A DNA stretch of 64,000 nt from Bacteroidales bacterium (GTDB lineage: Bacteria; Bacteroidota; Bacteroidia; Bacteroidales; UBA932), in the NCBI GenBank assembly GCA_015060225.1, contig SUYX01000002.1, forward strand, positions 1 through 64,000, read 5' to 3'. The translations under genes were made by a program, and so were the position numbers. Of the stretch, positions 7,682 to 16,049 are shown one piece after another. Positions within the stretch are counted from its first letter, which is position 1. The number at the start of each line of letters is the position of its first letter. The notes under the pieces were generated by a model. The model did not search any database and was not told the DNA's origin. It saw only the letters and a list, made by a program, of their open reading frames with translations.

Positions 7682-7882
7682 TCATTTCTCTACAGAGAAA
7701 TTCCCCTTTTCGTCCATAACTATAGTATCTCCTTCATTTACAGATACAAATCCATCTTCTGTAAACAAAGAGAGCATAGAAAAACCCATACAGATGTACG
7801 GAGCCAACACCATGTCTCCGCACATCTGTTTCACTTCATGGAAGTTCAATCCAGTGTATTGTATTTTCTTTACTGCAGACAT
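7682..7882 (-). CDS. Small conserved hypothetical protein
   Basis: 66 residues, soluble, with the C-terminal pattern GFVSVNEGDTIVMDEKGNFSVEK, reminiscent of small proteins with an 'EGD-x-IV...G-x-F' ending found in phage and bacterial genomes. It lies 3 bp downstream of the M28 peptidase stop, so it is probably co-transcribed with it. Function not recognised. Confidence 0.7.
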   Translation of the reverse strand: MSAVKKIQYTGLNFHEVKQMCGDMVLAPYICMGFSMLSLFTEDGFVSVNEGDTIVMDEKGNFSVEK

Positions 7883-7885
7883 ATC

Positions 7886-9310
7886 TTATTTGTAATTATC
7901 TACAAATCCTGTTACAAGATTGAATATTCTCTCAAAATTGCACGAGTGGAAATTTTCGTAAGTGTCCCTTGGTGAATGGTAATTCTTGTTGGTATCGCCG
8001 TCCAGTTCAATATAGATTGCCGGTACACCCTTTAATCCAAACGGGTAATGGTCTGCATAATCATCCATTGGATGGCGGTCAAGTTTTGCAAACGGTTTCT
8101 CCATAGATGCGTTTATTGCGTTCAGGCACTCAAGACCTCTCTCTCCCTGGTCTGAAATCTGGCAGTAGATGTTCTCTCCGTTGTCTCCAATCATATCAAG
8201 TTCTACAAAATATTTGATATCTTCAAGCGGAAGCATAGGATTGTCTGCATAGAAGAATGATCCGAGAAGGTTGTTCTCCTCAGCATCAAAGAATATGAAT
8301 ACAATTGAGTGCTCAGGCTGGTTTGCCTTAAAGTGTCTCATAAGGTTCAAAAGCATTGCTGTTCCCGATGAGTTGTCGTTTGCACCATAGAAGATGTCAT
8401 CCGGCCCGCAAATGCCAAGGTGGTCATAGTGGCATGCAAGGATAAAATGTTCATTGCTCTTGGATTTTCCAGGAATGTAGGCAATAATGTTGTGTGCATC
8501 ATTGTCAATCATCTCTGCATGTGTCTCAATCTTTACCTTCCTGGCATTCTCCGGGAATGATTCATCCACTATGAATACCGGCATAGGGGTATTGAAATGG
8601 TTGCGAGATTTGAAATAAGGAAGCAGTTCTCCTTTGCAGATAAGTGCCCCTACTTTTGTAAGCGGTACAAAGTATGTCTTGTAAACCTCTATTCCTGGGT
8701 ATGTGTACATGGTCTCCCTAAACTTGTCCCAGTTTATTACAACTGCCTTGTCCTGGAATTTTCCAGAGTTCAGATAATTGCAGAATTTGTCGGGAGTAAT
8801 GTATTTGTCATCTACATATACAATATCAAGTTCTCCCTCAAATGAAGGTGAAAACTCCTTGAGTGTGTAGTCAATTGTGTTGCGGAGAGTTTTTCCGTCA
8901 ACTGTCATCTCCACTTTGCCCCGTTGTGCATTCAGAGGGTGGTTGAAGTGCTGAAGGTATGCAAGTCTGCTTTCCGGTGCCCCTTCCCATCTGCGGGCAT
9001 TACAAGGGGTAATAAGGCTCTTGAATTCCGGTTGCAGGGAGTGGAGTTCAGGTCTGGTCTTCCCTTCCCAACTCTTCTCAATTACATCTGCCGGAATTGT
9101 TCCAATTCCAAGTTTCTCAATTTCTCCAATAATGAATTCTCCGGCTTTAATTGTGCCGTTCATATAATTGCTCCTTCCATAATATTCTGCAGAAGAGAGC
9201 TCTTTTACCACATCTCTGTAGTATTGTTCACTTGGGGCAGGAATCTCCTGTTTTGGAGCACAACTCCCCATTACCAGTAAAGCCATAGTTAATGCTGCTA
9301 TAGTTTTCAT
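7886..9310 (-). CDS. M28-family zinc aminopeptidase, lipoprotein
   Basis: 474 residues from the ATG at 9310. Lipoprotein signal ends at MGSC (Cys17). The M28 metal sites are ACHYDHLG, GANDNSSG (bridging Asp), DAEENNLLGS (general base Glu and ligand) and VELDMIGD, with a late DHYPF. Predicted to cleave amino acids from peptides outside the inner membrane. The N-terminal 200 residues hold a PA-like insert region. Promoter TACATTTG on the minus strand at 9332-9339. Followed 3 bp later by a small hypothetical gene. Confidence 0.9.
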   Translation of the reverse strand: MKTIAALTMALLVMGSCAPKQEIPAPSEQYYRDVVKELSSAEYYGRSNYMNGTIKAGEFIIGEIEKLGIGTIPADVIEKSWEGKTRPELHSLQPEFKSLITPCNARRWEGAPESRLAYLQHFNHPLNAQRGKVEMTVDGKTLRNTIDYTLKEFSPSFEGELDIVYVDDKYITPDKFCNYLNSGKFQDKAVVINWDKFRETMYTYPGIEVYKTYFVPLTKVGALICKGELLPYFKSRNHFNTPMPVFIVDESFPENARKVKIETHAEMIDNDAHNIIAYIPGKSKSNEHFILACHYDHLGICGPDDIFYGANDNSSGTAMLLNLMRHFKANQPEHSIVFIFFDAEENNLLGSFFYADNPMLPLEDIKYFVELDMIGDNGENIYCQISDQGERGLECLNAINASMEKPFAKLDRHPMDDYADHYPFGLKGVPAIYIELDGDTNKNYHSPRDTYENFHSCNFERIFNLVTGFVDNYK

Positions 9311-9331
9311 TTTAGTGTGTTTTATCTTATA

Positions 9332-9339
9332 CAAATGTA
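9332..9339 (-). promoter_or_regulatory. -7 promoter motif of the M28 lipoprotein
   Basis: TACATTTG on the minus strand, 22 bp before the ATG at 9310; matches TAnnTTTG and supports the downstream start. Confidence 0.6.
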
Positions 9340-9378
9340 GTTAAAATTCTGTAACTTTACATCTGAAACAATAACACT

Positions 9379-10029
9379 ATGGCATATAGGAAATTTGATA
9401 CCTGTTTCTTTGAGCGTTATGCCCATCTTACCCTTGAAACAATTCTGGGGAGCCGTTACAGTGCGTTGGAGAATAAGGACAGGCCGGATCTCCAGCTTCC
9501 CGACAATTCTCTTGGCATTGAGGTTACCCGTGCCATGGAACCTGACAAGCATAATGCAAACCAGTTGCTTAAGGAACTGGCCGGGATGCATATTAACGAA
9601 TATCAGAAGGAAGATATGCAGAGAATAGTTGATACCGGATATGCTTACGGTTTGCCTGGTATGAATTATACAGGGTACAAGGAAGAGGATTACTGGTTGT
9701 TGGCCCAGCCTCTAAAGCGTATCCTCAAAAGCAAGATAGAGAAAGTTGCCAAGGGATTTTATGGCAATTTCAAGGAATATGGACTTTATGTATTTTGCAG
9801 GGATCTGTTGGATCTCACACAAGTTGAAGTGGCTCTGGAATATACTTTAAGAGTGCAGGACAATCTTGACATCAGATACAATACTTTATATCTGTCACAG
9901 TCTGATACACTATATGTGTGCAATCTCCAGGATAACCTCTTCTACGAAGGGATAAACTCCCGCATAGATTCCTATTCCATTCCCGACAATCTACGCAGGG
10001 AGTTTTTCTTCAAGTCGTTGGGTTATTAG
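9379..10029 (+). CDS. Hypothetical protein, possible PD-(D/E)xK nuclease fold
   Basis: 216 residues, no signal peptide or membrane segment. The early segment DRPDLQLPDNSLGIEVTRA resembles the D-x(10)-E-x-(K/T) core of restriction-endonuclease-like proteins (Asp37, Glu48), but the usual lysine is Thr here. The rest is mixed alpha/beta with many aromatic and basic residues. Stand-alone gene between M28 peptidase and pyrophosphatase; no methylase or toxin partner. It carries two copies of the TTCCCGACA motif. Fold assignment is tentative. Confidence 0.5.
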   Translation: MAYRKFDTCFFERYAHLTLETILGSRYSALENKDRPDLQLPDNSLGIEVTRAMEPDKHNANQLLKELAGMHINEYQKEDMQRIVDTGYAYGLPGMNYTGYKEEDYWLLAQPLKRILKSKIEKVAKGFYGNFKEYGLYVFCRDLLDLTQVEVALEYTLRVQDNLDIRYNTLYLSQSDTLYVCNLQDNLFYEGINSRIDSYSIPDNLRREFFFKSLGY

Positions 10030-10046
10030 TCCTTTTTATTACAGGA

Positions 10047-10667
10047 CTATTCTTGGTTTATAAGGTCATTATAATCTTCCATTGAGCGGAGAATCACATC
10101 TTTTGCCACCTCAGGTCCATAAATTGAAATGAACTGCATACGGCTTGTGTGCTCCCCTGGAATATCTTTATATGTACTGAAGTAGTGGATAAGACGGCGG
10201 ATAATATCCATAGGGACCTGGTCTATATCTGTCATATGTCCATACACTGCGTCACTCCTCAATACTGCAATAATCTTGTCATCTGCCTGGTTATGGTCAA
10301 GAAGTCTGAGACCGCCTATAGGTCTTGCATTAACCAGAATGTCACCATGGGTTACATCTTTCTCTGTAAGTACACAAATATCAAGAGGGTCACCGTCACC
10401 GTCCACATCTGTACGGACAAGTGCCTTGTTTGTAAGCTCAGCCATTTTAGGGCCGCAATATGTCTTTGGAAGGAATCCGTATAGCGAAGGTACTATATTG
10501 GAGAACTTCTGGGGACGGTCCAATGTAAGGTAACCTGATTCTTTGTCAACTTCATATTTTACTGAGTCTGTAGGTACAATCTCTATGAATGCCCTGACTG
10601 CATCTGGAAAATCTGCTCCCTGGCTTATACCATGCCATGGATGTGCCTTATGATTCTTGGTTTTCAT
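10047..10667 (-). CDS. ppa: Family I inorganic pyrophosphatase
   Basis: 206 residues. Hydrolyses pyrophosphate to phosphate in the cytoplasm, pulling biosynthetic reactions forward. The signature DGDPLDICVL (Asp91, Asp93, Asp96) binds Mg2+; GFLPKTYCGP and GGLRLLDHNQADDKIIAV are also family-typical. Length is normal. Single gene with TAAATTTG on the minus strand at 10688-10695. Confidence 0.95.
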   Translation of the reverse strand: MKTKNHKAHPWHGISQGADFPDAVRAFIEIVPTDSVKYEVDKESGYLTLDRPQKFSNIVPSLYGFLPKTYCGPKMAELTNKALVRTDVDGDGDPLDICVLTEKDVTHGDILVNARPIGGLRLLDHNQADDKIIAVLRSDAVYGHMTDIDQVPMDIIRRLIHYFSTYKDIPGEHTSRMQFISIYGPEVAKDVILRSMEDYNDLINQE

Positions 10668-10687
10668 AAATTAGGTTAAATTTTCAA

Positions 10688-10695
10688 CAAATTTA
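10688..10695 (-). promoter_or_regulatory. -7 promoter motif of ppa
   Basis: TAAATTTG on the minus strand, 21 bp before the ppa start codon; exact TAnnTTTG match. Confidence 0.6.
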
Positions 10696-10793
10696 ATAAT
10701 AAATGTGGTTGGTTGTTATAAAATTTTGCATTTGTTCCAAAACGAGATATATTTACAATCTCTTAATGCAAGTTATAAAGTATAACCAAAATA

Positions 10794-12359
10794 ATGATTT
10801 TTAAAATGAAACGAGTTGTAAATTTGCTTGTTGCCCTATTTGTTTTGGCAAATACAGCAGCGTATTCACAGACATGCCTTCCGGATGAATTAGCCTATAA
10901 GGTTAAAAATGAGGGTTTTTCAAAATCTAAAATCGAATCCCTTGCCCAGTTCATGACAGATGATATGGGGCCAAGACTTGCCGCTTCGCAATTGAAAGTA
11001 AGAGCAGAACAGATGATGGTGGAAAAATTGAAGGAGATGGGCTTTTCTAATGTGAAAATTGAATTTGCTTATGATTTTCCCAAAGGGGGATGGGACAATA
11101 AAATGAACTATGTTGCAATGACATCCCCTTACTATTGCAGTTTTGCAGCAAATCCAAAAGCCTGGAGTGGAAGTACTAATGGCCTGGTTAAAGGGGAGTG
11201 TATTGTTGTTGATCCAAAAAATCTCAGTGAGGTTGAAGCCCTCAAAGGAAAATTGGCCGGTAAAATAGTTCTTATGCCTTCAACCCAGACATATGAAATC
11301 AAATTTACCCCCCTTGCTTCCCGATATACTGATGAGCAATTGGCTGATATGGAATTGGATTCAAGAGCATCAACATCTCCTGGCAGGAGGTATTCATATA
11401 ATTTCAACCCTTCTGCACGAGAGCTCCAGAGTGCTGTCAATAACCATATAAAAGAAGAGAAACCTCTTGCAGTTGTTAGTGGAGGCGGTTCATTCAATGT
11501 ACCTTCTTCAAGAGGTGTCCAGTATAAAGCTGGCCAGCCAGAACCGGTTGCCGAGATAATTCTTCCTCTTGAAGATCATGCCCGAATGGTAAGAATGGTT
11601 AAAAAAGGCGAAAAAGTTGAGATGGAACTCAATATAAAGAATGAGTTTACAGCCAATACCAAGATCAATAATGTAATTGCTGAGATTCCCGGTACAGATC
11701 CAAAGCTCAAAGATGAAGTCGTTCTTATAGGTGCACACTTTGACTCATGGCATGGTGGTACAGGTGCTGCAGACAATGCATCTGGATGTATTGTTATGAC
11801 AGAGGCTTTACGTATAATTAAGGAGTTGGGTATAAAACCAAAACGTACTATCCGTCTTGCATTGTGGGGTGGTGAGGAACAGGGCCTTTATGGCTCAAGA
11901 GGTTATGCCAATTTGAAATTATATGACAATGAAAAGAAGAAGGCACTGCCTGGATATGATGATTTTGCTCTCTATTTGAACATGGATAACGGCTCCGGAC
12001 GTTTCCGCGGAATCTATCTGGAAGAGAATGATATGGCTGTGCCGTTTTTCCAGGCATGGATGCAACCTCTTGAATCGCTTGGTTTCAATACACTTTCATT
12101 GAGGAGAACCGGAAGCACAGACCATGTTACCTTTAACCGTTTAGGGCTTCCTGCATATCAGTTCATCCAGGATCCTCTTGAGTATGGACGTACATATCAT
12201 ACCGTAATGGATACTTATGAGAGACTTTCTCTACAGGATTTGCGAATTGATGCTGTTATTGTTGCATGGCTTGCCCTAAATGCTGCAATGGATGATGCAA
12301 GAATTCCTGTCAAACCCGGCTATCCTGCCATTTTAGCTACACAGCAGAATAGAAGATAA
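10794..12359 (+). CDS. Exported M28-family carboxypeptidase Q-like peptidase
   Basis: 521 residues with a Sec signal peptide (hydrophobic run, cleavage near AYSQ). The first half holds a PA-domain-like region (GKIVLMPSTQ...). The M28 zinc core is IGAHFDSWHGGTGAADNASG, WGGEEQGLYGSRGY (base and ligand Glu), LNMDNGSG and TDHVTF. The order and C-terminal DPLEYGRTYHTVMDTYERL resemble carboxypeptidase Q-like enzymes. Likely periplasmic dipeptide hydrolysis. A second ATG at 10806 could be the real start. Followed by the structured element at 12381. Confidence 0.9.
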   Translation: MIFKMKRVVNLLVALFVLANTAAYSQTCLPDELAYKVKNEGFSKSKIESLAQFMTDDMGPRLAASQLKVRAEQMMVEKLKEMGFSNVKIEFAYDFPKGGWDNKMNYVAMTSPYYCSFAANPKAWSGSTNGLVKGECIVVDPKNLSEVEALKGKLAGKIVLMPSTQTYEIKFTPLASRYTDEQLADMELDSRASTSPGRRYSYNFNPSARELQSAVNNHIKEEKPLAVVSGGGSFNVPSSRGVQYKAGQPEPVAEIILPLEDHARMVRMVKKGEKVEMELNIKNEFTANTKINNVIAEIPGTDPKLKDEVVLIGAHFDSWHGGTGAADNASGCIVMTEALRIIKELGIKPKRTIRLALWGGEEQGLYGSRGYANLKLYDNEKKKALPGYDDFALYLNMDNGSGRFRGIYLEENDMAVPFFQAWMQPLESLGFNTLSLRRTGSTDHVTFNRLGLPAYQFIQDPLEYGRTYHTVMDTYERLSLQDLRIDAVIVAWLALNAAMDDARIPVKPGYPAILATQQNRR

Positions 12360-12380
12360 CGGATAAATGAATGAATAGAA

Positions 12381-12493
12381 GAACCGGTAGAATATTGATA
12401 CTGACAGCATAATTCGACGGTTGCGAGTTATTTCTCATGAAATGACGAAGCAGAGGAGACTTCGAGCTGTTAGAATCAATATTCTGCCGATTC
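12381..12493 (+). ncRNA. Structured repeat element, copy 1
   Basis: A ~27-bp basal stem pairs 12381-12408 with 12466-12493 (one or two mismatches, two G.U pairs). It encloses a core with 5' strand ATAATTCGACGGTTGC, an inner hairpin GTTATTTC/GAAATGAC (12427-12434/12439-12446) and 3' strand AGCAGAGGAGACTTCGA. The core strands are identical to copy 2 at 33991, whereas both stems differ but still pair. G.U pairs favour plus-strand RNA. Sits between convergent genes, before a U-rich stretch, so it may end the M28 transcript. Confidence 0.75.
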
Positions 12494-12508
12494 CTATTTT
12501 TGAGGTAT

Positions 12509-13279
12509 TTATTCTTCTATGTCGCTGGAAGTCCTGCGGATATGGATGAATGCCTCTGCCCTTTTGCAGTTGTGTTCCATGCCTCGGAATATCTCCATCT
12601 GTCCGTGAGACTCATCATACCAATCTTCAGGGTTCTGGCATTTGTGGCAGTAGGTTGCCTTTTTCTTTATATTTGCAAATTCTGTGATGTCAACCCAGTC
12701 TGTAGGGTGGAAAATCATGCTCTGCACCCCGCTCATCACCTCATAATAATATAGTTCAAACCCATATTTGAGTTGTCTCCATGCATCATAAGTAAGGATA
12801 GAACATATTCTGTGGTCCCTATGTGAATCAATTGGCCAATGTGTGAATACAAGTTGCGGATTCTCCTTTTCAATAACCTCCTTCATCTCTGCATAACGCT
12901 CTTTGGTCACCTCTGAACTTCCGTCAATCTGGGTCATGAAAATAGGTCTTACACCAAAAACTTCACAAGCCTCTTTTGCCTCTTTCATTCTCATTGCAGA
13001 TGATTCTGCATGGCTCTTCCCTGGTACACCTGCTTCACCTCTGGTCATATAAACTACTACTACCTCATACCCTAATTTCTTAAGAACCATTATAGTCCCA
13101 CCACATCCAGTCTCGGGATCGTCGGGATGGGCGCCAATTATCATTGCTTTTTTACCTTTACCGGGTGAACTTGCTGCATTTCCGGTAAATGGGCTGTTGC
13201 CTGCAAAGGCATCAGTTCCCAATACTGCTGAACCTGCCATTGCAGCTCCTGCAAGTTTCAGCATTTTACGTCTGTCCAT
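12509..13279 (-). CDS. PIG-L (LmbE-like) deacetylase with signal sequence
   Basis: 256 residues. The N-terminus MDRRKMLKLAGAAMAGSAVLG looks like a Tat-type or Sec signal (paired Arg, then a hydrophobic run and AFA). Zinc site motifs: AHPDDPE at 50-56 and the later HWPIDSHRDHR. Family members remove N-acetyl groups from sugars such as GlcNAc conjugates. Probably exported; the substrate is unknown. Its promoter overlaps that of the divergent FNT gene. Confidence 0.88.
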   Translation of the reverse strand: MDRRKMLKLAGAAMAGSAVLGTDAFAGNSPFTGNAASSPGKGKKAMIIGAHPDDPETGCGGTIMVLKKLGYEVVVVYMTRGEAGVPGKSHAESSAMRMKEAKEACEVFGVRPIFMTQIDGSSEVTKERYAEMKEVIEKENPQLVFTHWPIDSHRDHRICSILTYDAWRQLKYGFELYYYEVMSGVQSMIFHPTDWVDITEFANIKKKATYCHKCQNPEDWYDESHGQMEIFRGMEHNCKRAEAFIHIRRTSSDIEE

Positions 13280-13314
13280 ATGCTATTTCAGTTTTATGAT
13301 TTGCTCTATAGCTA

Positions 13315-13331
13315 CAAATTTAATAATTTTG
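13315..13331. promoter_or_regulatory. Back-to-back -7 motifs, PIG-L and FNT genes
   Basis: TAAATTTG on the minus strand (13315-13322) and TAATTTTG on the plus strand (13324-13331) are separated by one base. Polymerase could hardly occupy both at once, so the two genes may compete for transcription. Confidence 0.6.
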
Positions 13332-13347
13332 GAAAAAATTCTCTGAA

Positions 13348-13950
13348 ATGAAAAACTTTATTTTAATGTCTCTCTTTGCCGGATTGCTGATAGGGACTGG
13401 TGGACTTGTTTATTTGAGAGTAGGCGGTTTGGCAGGAGCCGTACTTTTTGCTTTCGGACTTTTGAGTGTTGTAATGTGCAGTGCGCAACTCTATACAGGC
13501 AAATCCGGATACCTCCCATATAGAGATTTTCCAAAACTGATATTAATGCTGGCAGCCAATGCACTTGGGTGTATTGTAGCAGCATTTATTGCATATTATG
13601 TCTCAAATGAAGCAGTCAATTCAAACTTGGCAAATATCCTTTCTTCCCGACAGTCTGCATCTTGGCATGCACTCCTGGTCACTTCGTCGGGAACAGGAAT
13701 GATAATGACTTTGGCTGTTTATGGTGCCCGGAAACAACATTATCTCCCACTTCTGTTTGGCGTTCCTGTATTTATTCTTTGCGGATTGCCACACTGCGTT
13801 GCTGATGCATTCTATTATGCCCTTGCTGCGTTGCAGGGAAAATGGGATTGGTGGATTTTGGGAGCCTGGTTCTGGGCTATTATAGGAAACTATATAGGAT
13901 GTAATCTGCCAAGAGTTCTTATGGGTGATAAATTTGAATTCAAAGTATAA
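13348..13950 (+). CDS. Formate/nitrite transporter-like membrane protein
   Basis: 200 residues, six predicted membrane segments. FNT-like features: glycine-rich first helices, LLSVVMCSAQLYTGKSGY after helix 2 (compare the FNT 'eLfTGn' site), GLPHCVADAFYYALA and a C-terminal GNYIGCNLPRVL (compare 'GNiiGG'). It is shorter than typical FocA (about 280 residues). Would move small anions such as formate across the inner membrane; the substrate is not provable from sequence. Confidence 0.75.
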   Translation: MKNFILMSLFAGLLIGTGGLVYLRVGGLAGAVLFAFGLLSVVMCSAQLYTGKSGYLPYRDFPKLILMLAANALGCIVAAFIAYYVSNEAVNSNLANILSSRQSASWHALLVTSSGTGMIMTLAVYGARKQHYLPLLFGVPVFILCGLPHCVADAFYYALAALQGKWDWWILGAWFWAIIGNYIGCNLPRVLMGDKFEFKV

Positions 13951-13954
13951 AATA

Positions 13955-13978
13955 AGGGCCCGGAAAAAACCGGGCCCT
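13955..13978. terminator. Bidirectional terminator, FNT / superoxide reductase
   Basis: AGGGCCCGG and CCGGGCCCT form a perfect 9-bp GC-rich stem around six A. AU-rich runs on both sides let it serve both convergent genes. Confidence 0.85.
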
Positions 13979-14001
13979 ACTTAATTATACAACTCAACTT
14001 T

Positions 14002-14382
14002 TTATAGTTCAGTTTTCCATAAACCATGCAGATTGCAGTACTCATAAACTGCTACAGGTTTGTCTGCACAAGTACAGAAAACTGCTTCTGCCTTCTCTCT
14101 GTTCTTCACATCTATTTTCATTCCTCCATTCTCTGTCTCAACATAGATGAATGAAATGTGGTGCTCTGGTGTCATTGGATGAGGTGCACTTCCTACCTCT
14201 ACTTTAATTGTGCAGTCGTCAATTTTAGTTACAACTGGAACGTGTTTCTCTACACTTGCATCAACTGTGTTTGCAACAAGCTCTTCCATCTTCTCTCCAC
14301 AGCATACTACTGGAACTTTAGAATCAACAACTTTACCGATAACGTTACCGCAGTGGCGGCATTTGTAGAATTTTGTAGCCAT
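14002..14382 (-). CDS. dfx: Desulfoferrodoxin (superoxide reductase)
   Basis: 126 residues. Reduces superoxide to peroxide without releasing O2, an anaerobe defence. The N-terminal desulforedoxin Fe(Cys)4 centre uses Cys8, Cys11, Cys27 and Cys28; the catalytic centre II uses EKHVPV (His47), HPMTPEHH (His68, His74/75), Cys116 and His119. Full 2Fe type. Monocistronic, promoter TATCTTTG on the minus strand at 14467-14474. Confidence 0.95.
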   Translation of the reverse strand: MATKFYKCRHCGNVIGKVVDSKVPVVCCGEKMEELVANTVDASVEKHVPVVTKIDDCTIKVEVGSAPHPMTPEHHISFIYVETENGGMKIDVKNREKAEAVFCTCADKPVAVYEYCNLHGLWKTEL

Positions 14383-14466
14383 AATTATAAATTTTTTAAT
14401 ATTTGTATCCGTACTTATTTACTAAACAATCCAATGTTCCGTTTGTTCATCTTCTTGTTTCTTTTG

Positions 14467-14474
14467 CAAAGATA
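14467..14474 (-). promoter_or_regulatory. -7 promoter motif of dfx
   Basis: TATCTTTG on the minus strand, about 85 bp before the start codon; leaves an AU-rich 5' leader with no recognised riboswitch. Confidence 0.55.
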
Positions 14475-14533
14475 CAACAATTTTCTAATAAACCAAATTT
14501 TATTAAAGAATAATATTTAAAATCTACAAAAAA

Positions 14534-15538
14534 TTATCTGTAAAAATTTTTAACGAAGGCTGCATAGTTTTTCTTACCAAGCACACAAATGTTCCACCAT
14601 CCTGTCAAAAATCCGGTACCATAACCAGAAAGCTGTGTAAATGAGGCTACTATAGCATATAATGAAGTTTTAAAACCTCTCTTGTCCATTGCTGCATCTG
14701 TAAATATTATCAGACATAACAGAATTATCGGGAATAAAAACCAAAAACTTAAAATAGTTGACATCATGATAAGGAATATACACCCAAGTACAAATAGAGC
14801 AGGAAGCATATGTACCGGTTTGAGTGTTCCGGGATGTCTCTTCGTAAGGTGTATTCTGGCTATTCCTGAATTGAATACCTGTTTGAAAAAAGTTTTTAAT
14901 GTATTTCTTCTCTTGTGGTACACCCATGCTTCGGGAAAGAAACGGCTGTCATATCCCCCCTCCTTTACTTTATAACTGAAATCAACATCTTCACCAAACC
15001 TCATGTTGGAGAATCCCCCGATTTCATCAAATACACTCTTCTTTATACCCATATTGAATGTCCTGGGATAGAATTTGTCTGCACTTTTCCTGTTTCCCCT
15101 TATTCCACCTGTAGTAATTATTGAGGTCATGGAATAGTCTATAGCTTTTTGTAATGTAGTAAATGACGGATGGGAACGGTCTGCTCCTCCAAATAGTTGG
15201 CATTCGCATTTTTCAAGTTCCCCTACAACAGCTTCAAAATAGTGGTCAGGAATAATACAGTCAGAATCAAAGAAAAGTAGCCACTCCCCTTTTGCCTTTG
15301 CTGCACCCCAGTTGCGGGCCTGTGCCGGTCCTCCGTTTTCTTTGTAACAGTATGTTATTTCAATAAGGCCGGAATAATCTTTGCACACCACATCACACTT
15401 GACAGATGAACCGTCCTCTACAATAATCACTTCAAACTCCCGGTTATGTTGTCGGGAAAGGCTGTCAAGAAGTTCCTTTACTTCATGAGGTCTGTCATAC
15501 ACAGGTATTATAACTGAAAACTTGGGTAAAACATTCAT
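14534..15538 (-). CDS. Family 2 glycosyltransferase, membrane-anchored
   Basis: 334 residues. GT-A domain: FSVIIPVYDRP at the N-terminus, IIVEDGSS, the DxD-type FFDSDCIIP (UDP-sugar/metal site), and GGFSNMRFGEDVDFSYKVKEGG (base region). Residues about 245-310 hold two or three hydrophobic segments that place it at the membrane. Probably adds a sugar to a lipid-linked or surface glycan; the acceptor is unknown. Stand-alone, promoter TAAATTTG at 15561-15568 (minus). Confidence 0.88.
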   Translation of the reverse strand: MNVLPKFSVIIPVYDRPHEVKELLDSLSRQHNREFEVIIVEDGSSVKCDVVCKDYSGLIEITYCYKENGGPAQARNWGAAKAKGEWLLFFDSDCIIPDHYFEAVVGELEKCECQLFGGADRSHPSFTTLQKAIDYSMTSIITTGGIRGNRKSADKFYPRTFNMGIKKSVFDEIGGFSNMRFGEDVDFSYKVKEGGYDSRFFPEAWVYHKRRNTLKTFFKQVFNSGIARIHLTKRHPGTLKPVHMLPALFVLGCIFLIMMSTILSFWFLFPIILLCLIIFTDAAMDKRGFKTSLYAIVASFTQLSGYGTGFLTGWWNICVLGKKNYAAFVKNFYR

Positions 15539-15560
15539 CTGTCAAAATTGTTATTCTTAG

Positions 15561-15568
15561 CAAATTTA
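15561..15568 (-). promoter_or_regulatory. -7 promoter motif of the glycosyltransferase
   Basis: TAAATTTG on the minus strand, 23 bp before the start codon; exact TAnnTTTG match. Confidence 0.6.
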
Positions 15569-15626
15569 GAGTTTTATTCCCACTTATAAAAAACATTTCT
15601 TATCTTCACATTATAAATAATATGAT

Positions 15627-16043
15627 ATGAAAATACATTTGATTTTAGCTGTTTTATTTTTGGCCCTCATTTCATGTGGCAATAACGGTTCAAATAAAAA
15701 GACTTCCCATAAGGAGTTTGAAATGGAGGGTGTATGGAAAGGGACTCTCCCATGCGCAGATTGCCCCGGTATTGAGTATATACTTGCATTGCAGCCCGAA
15801 GGGTATTACAAGCTTACAGTAATATATATAGATGGTGAAGGGGACGGCATTGATATAAAACTCTATGCAGACGGCAAGGTTGTAAGGACAAGCAAAGATG
15901 ATTCTTTTTTCCTTAGACTTCTCCCTCCTCCTGGTAATGATACAATATATTTCAAGATAGTTGACGGTGATACTCTCAGATTGGTAAACAAGGATTTTGA
16001 AGAGCCACAGAATCCTCAATTATACAATATTGTTAAAGAGTAA
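15627..16043 (+). CDS. NlpE-like copper/envelope-stress lipoprotein
   Basis: 138 residues. Lipoprotein signal ends at LISC (Cys17). The following domain begins with the NlpE signature GVWKGTLPCADCPGIEYILAL, where the CxxC pair can bind metal or form a disulfide, then a small beta-barrel. In E. coli NlpE activates Cpx on surface contact; whether that holds here is unknown. A thioredoxin-like lipoprotein follows after 6 bp. Confidence 0.8.
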   Translation: MKIHLILAVLFLALISCGNNGSNKKTSHKEFEMEGVWKGTLPCADCPGIEYILALQPEGYYKLTVIYIDGEGDGIDIKLYADGKVVRTSKDDSFFLRLLPPPGNDTIYFKIVDGDTLRLVNKDFEEPQNPQLYNIVKE

Positions 16044-16049
16044 TATCCA

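Noticed and set aside
12409-12465. Known small ribozyme (hammerhead, twister) in the element core
   Set aside because: The consensus catalytic strings of those ribozymes are absent; the core strands match none I recognise.
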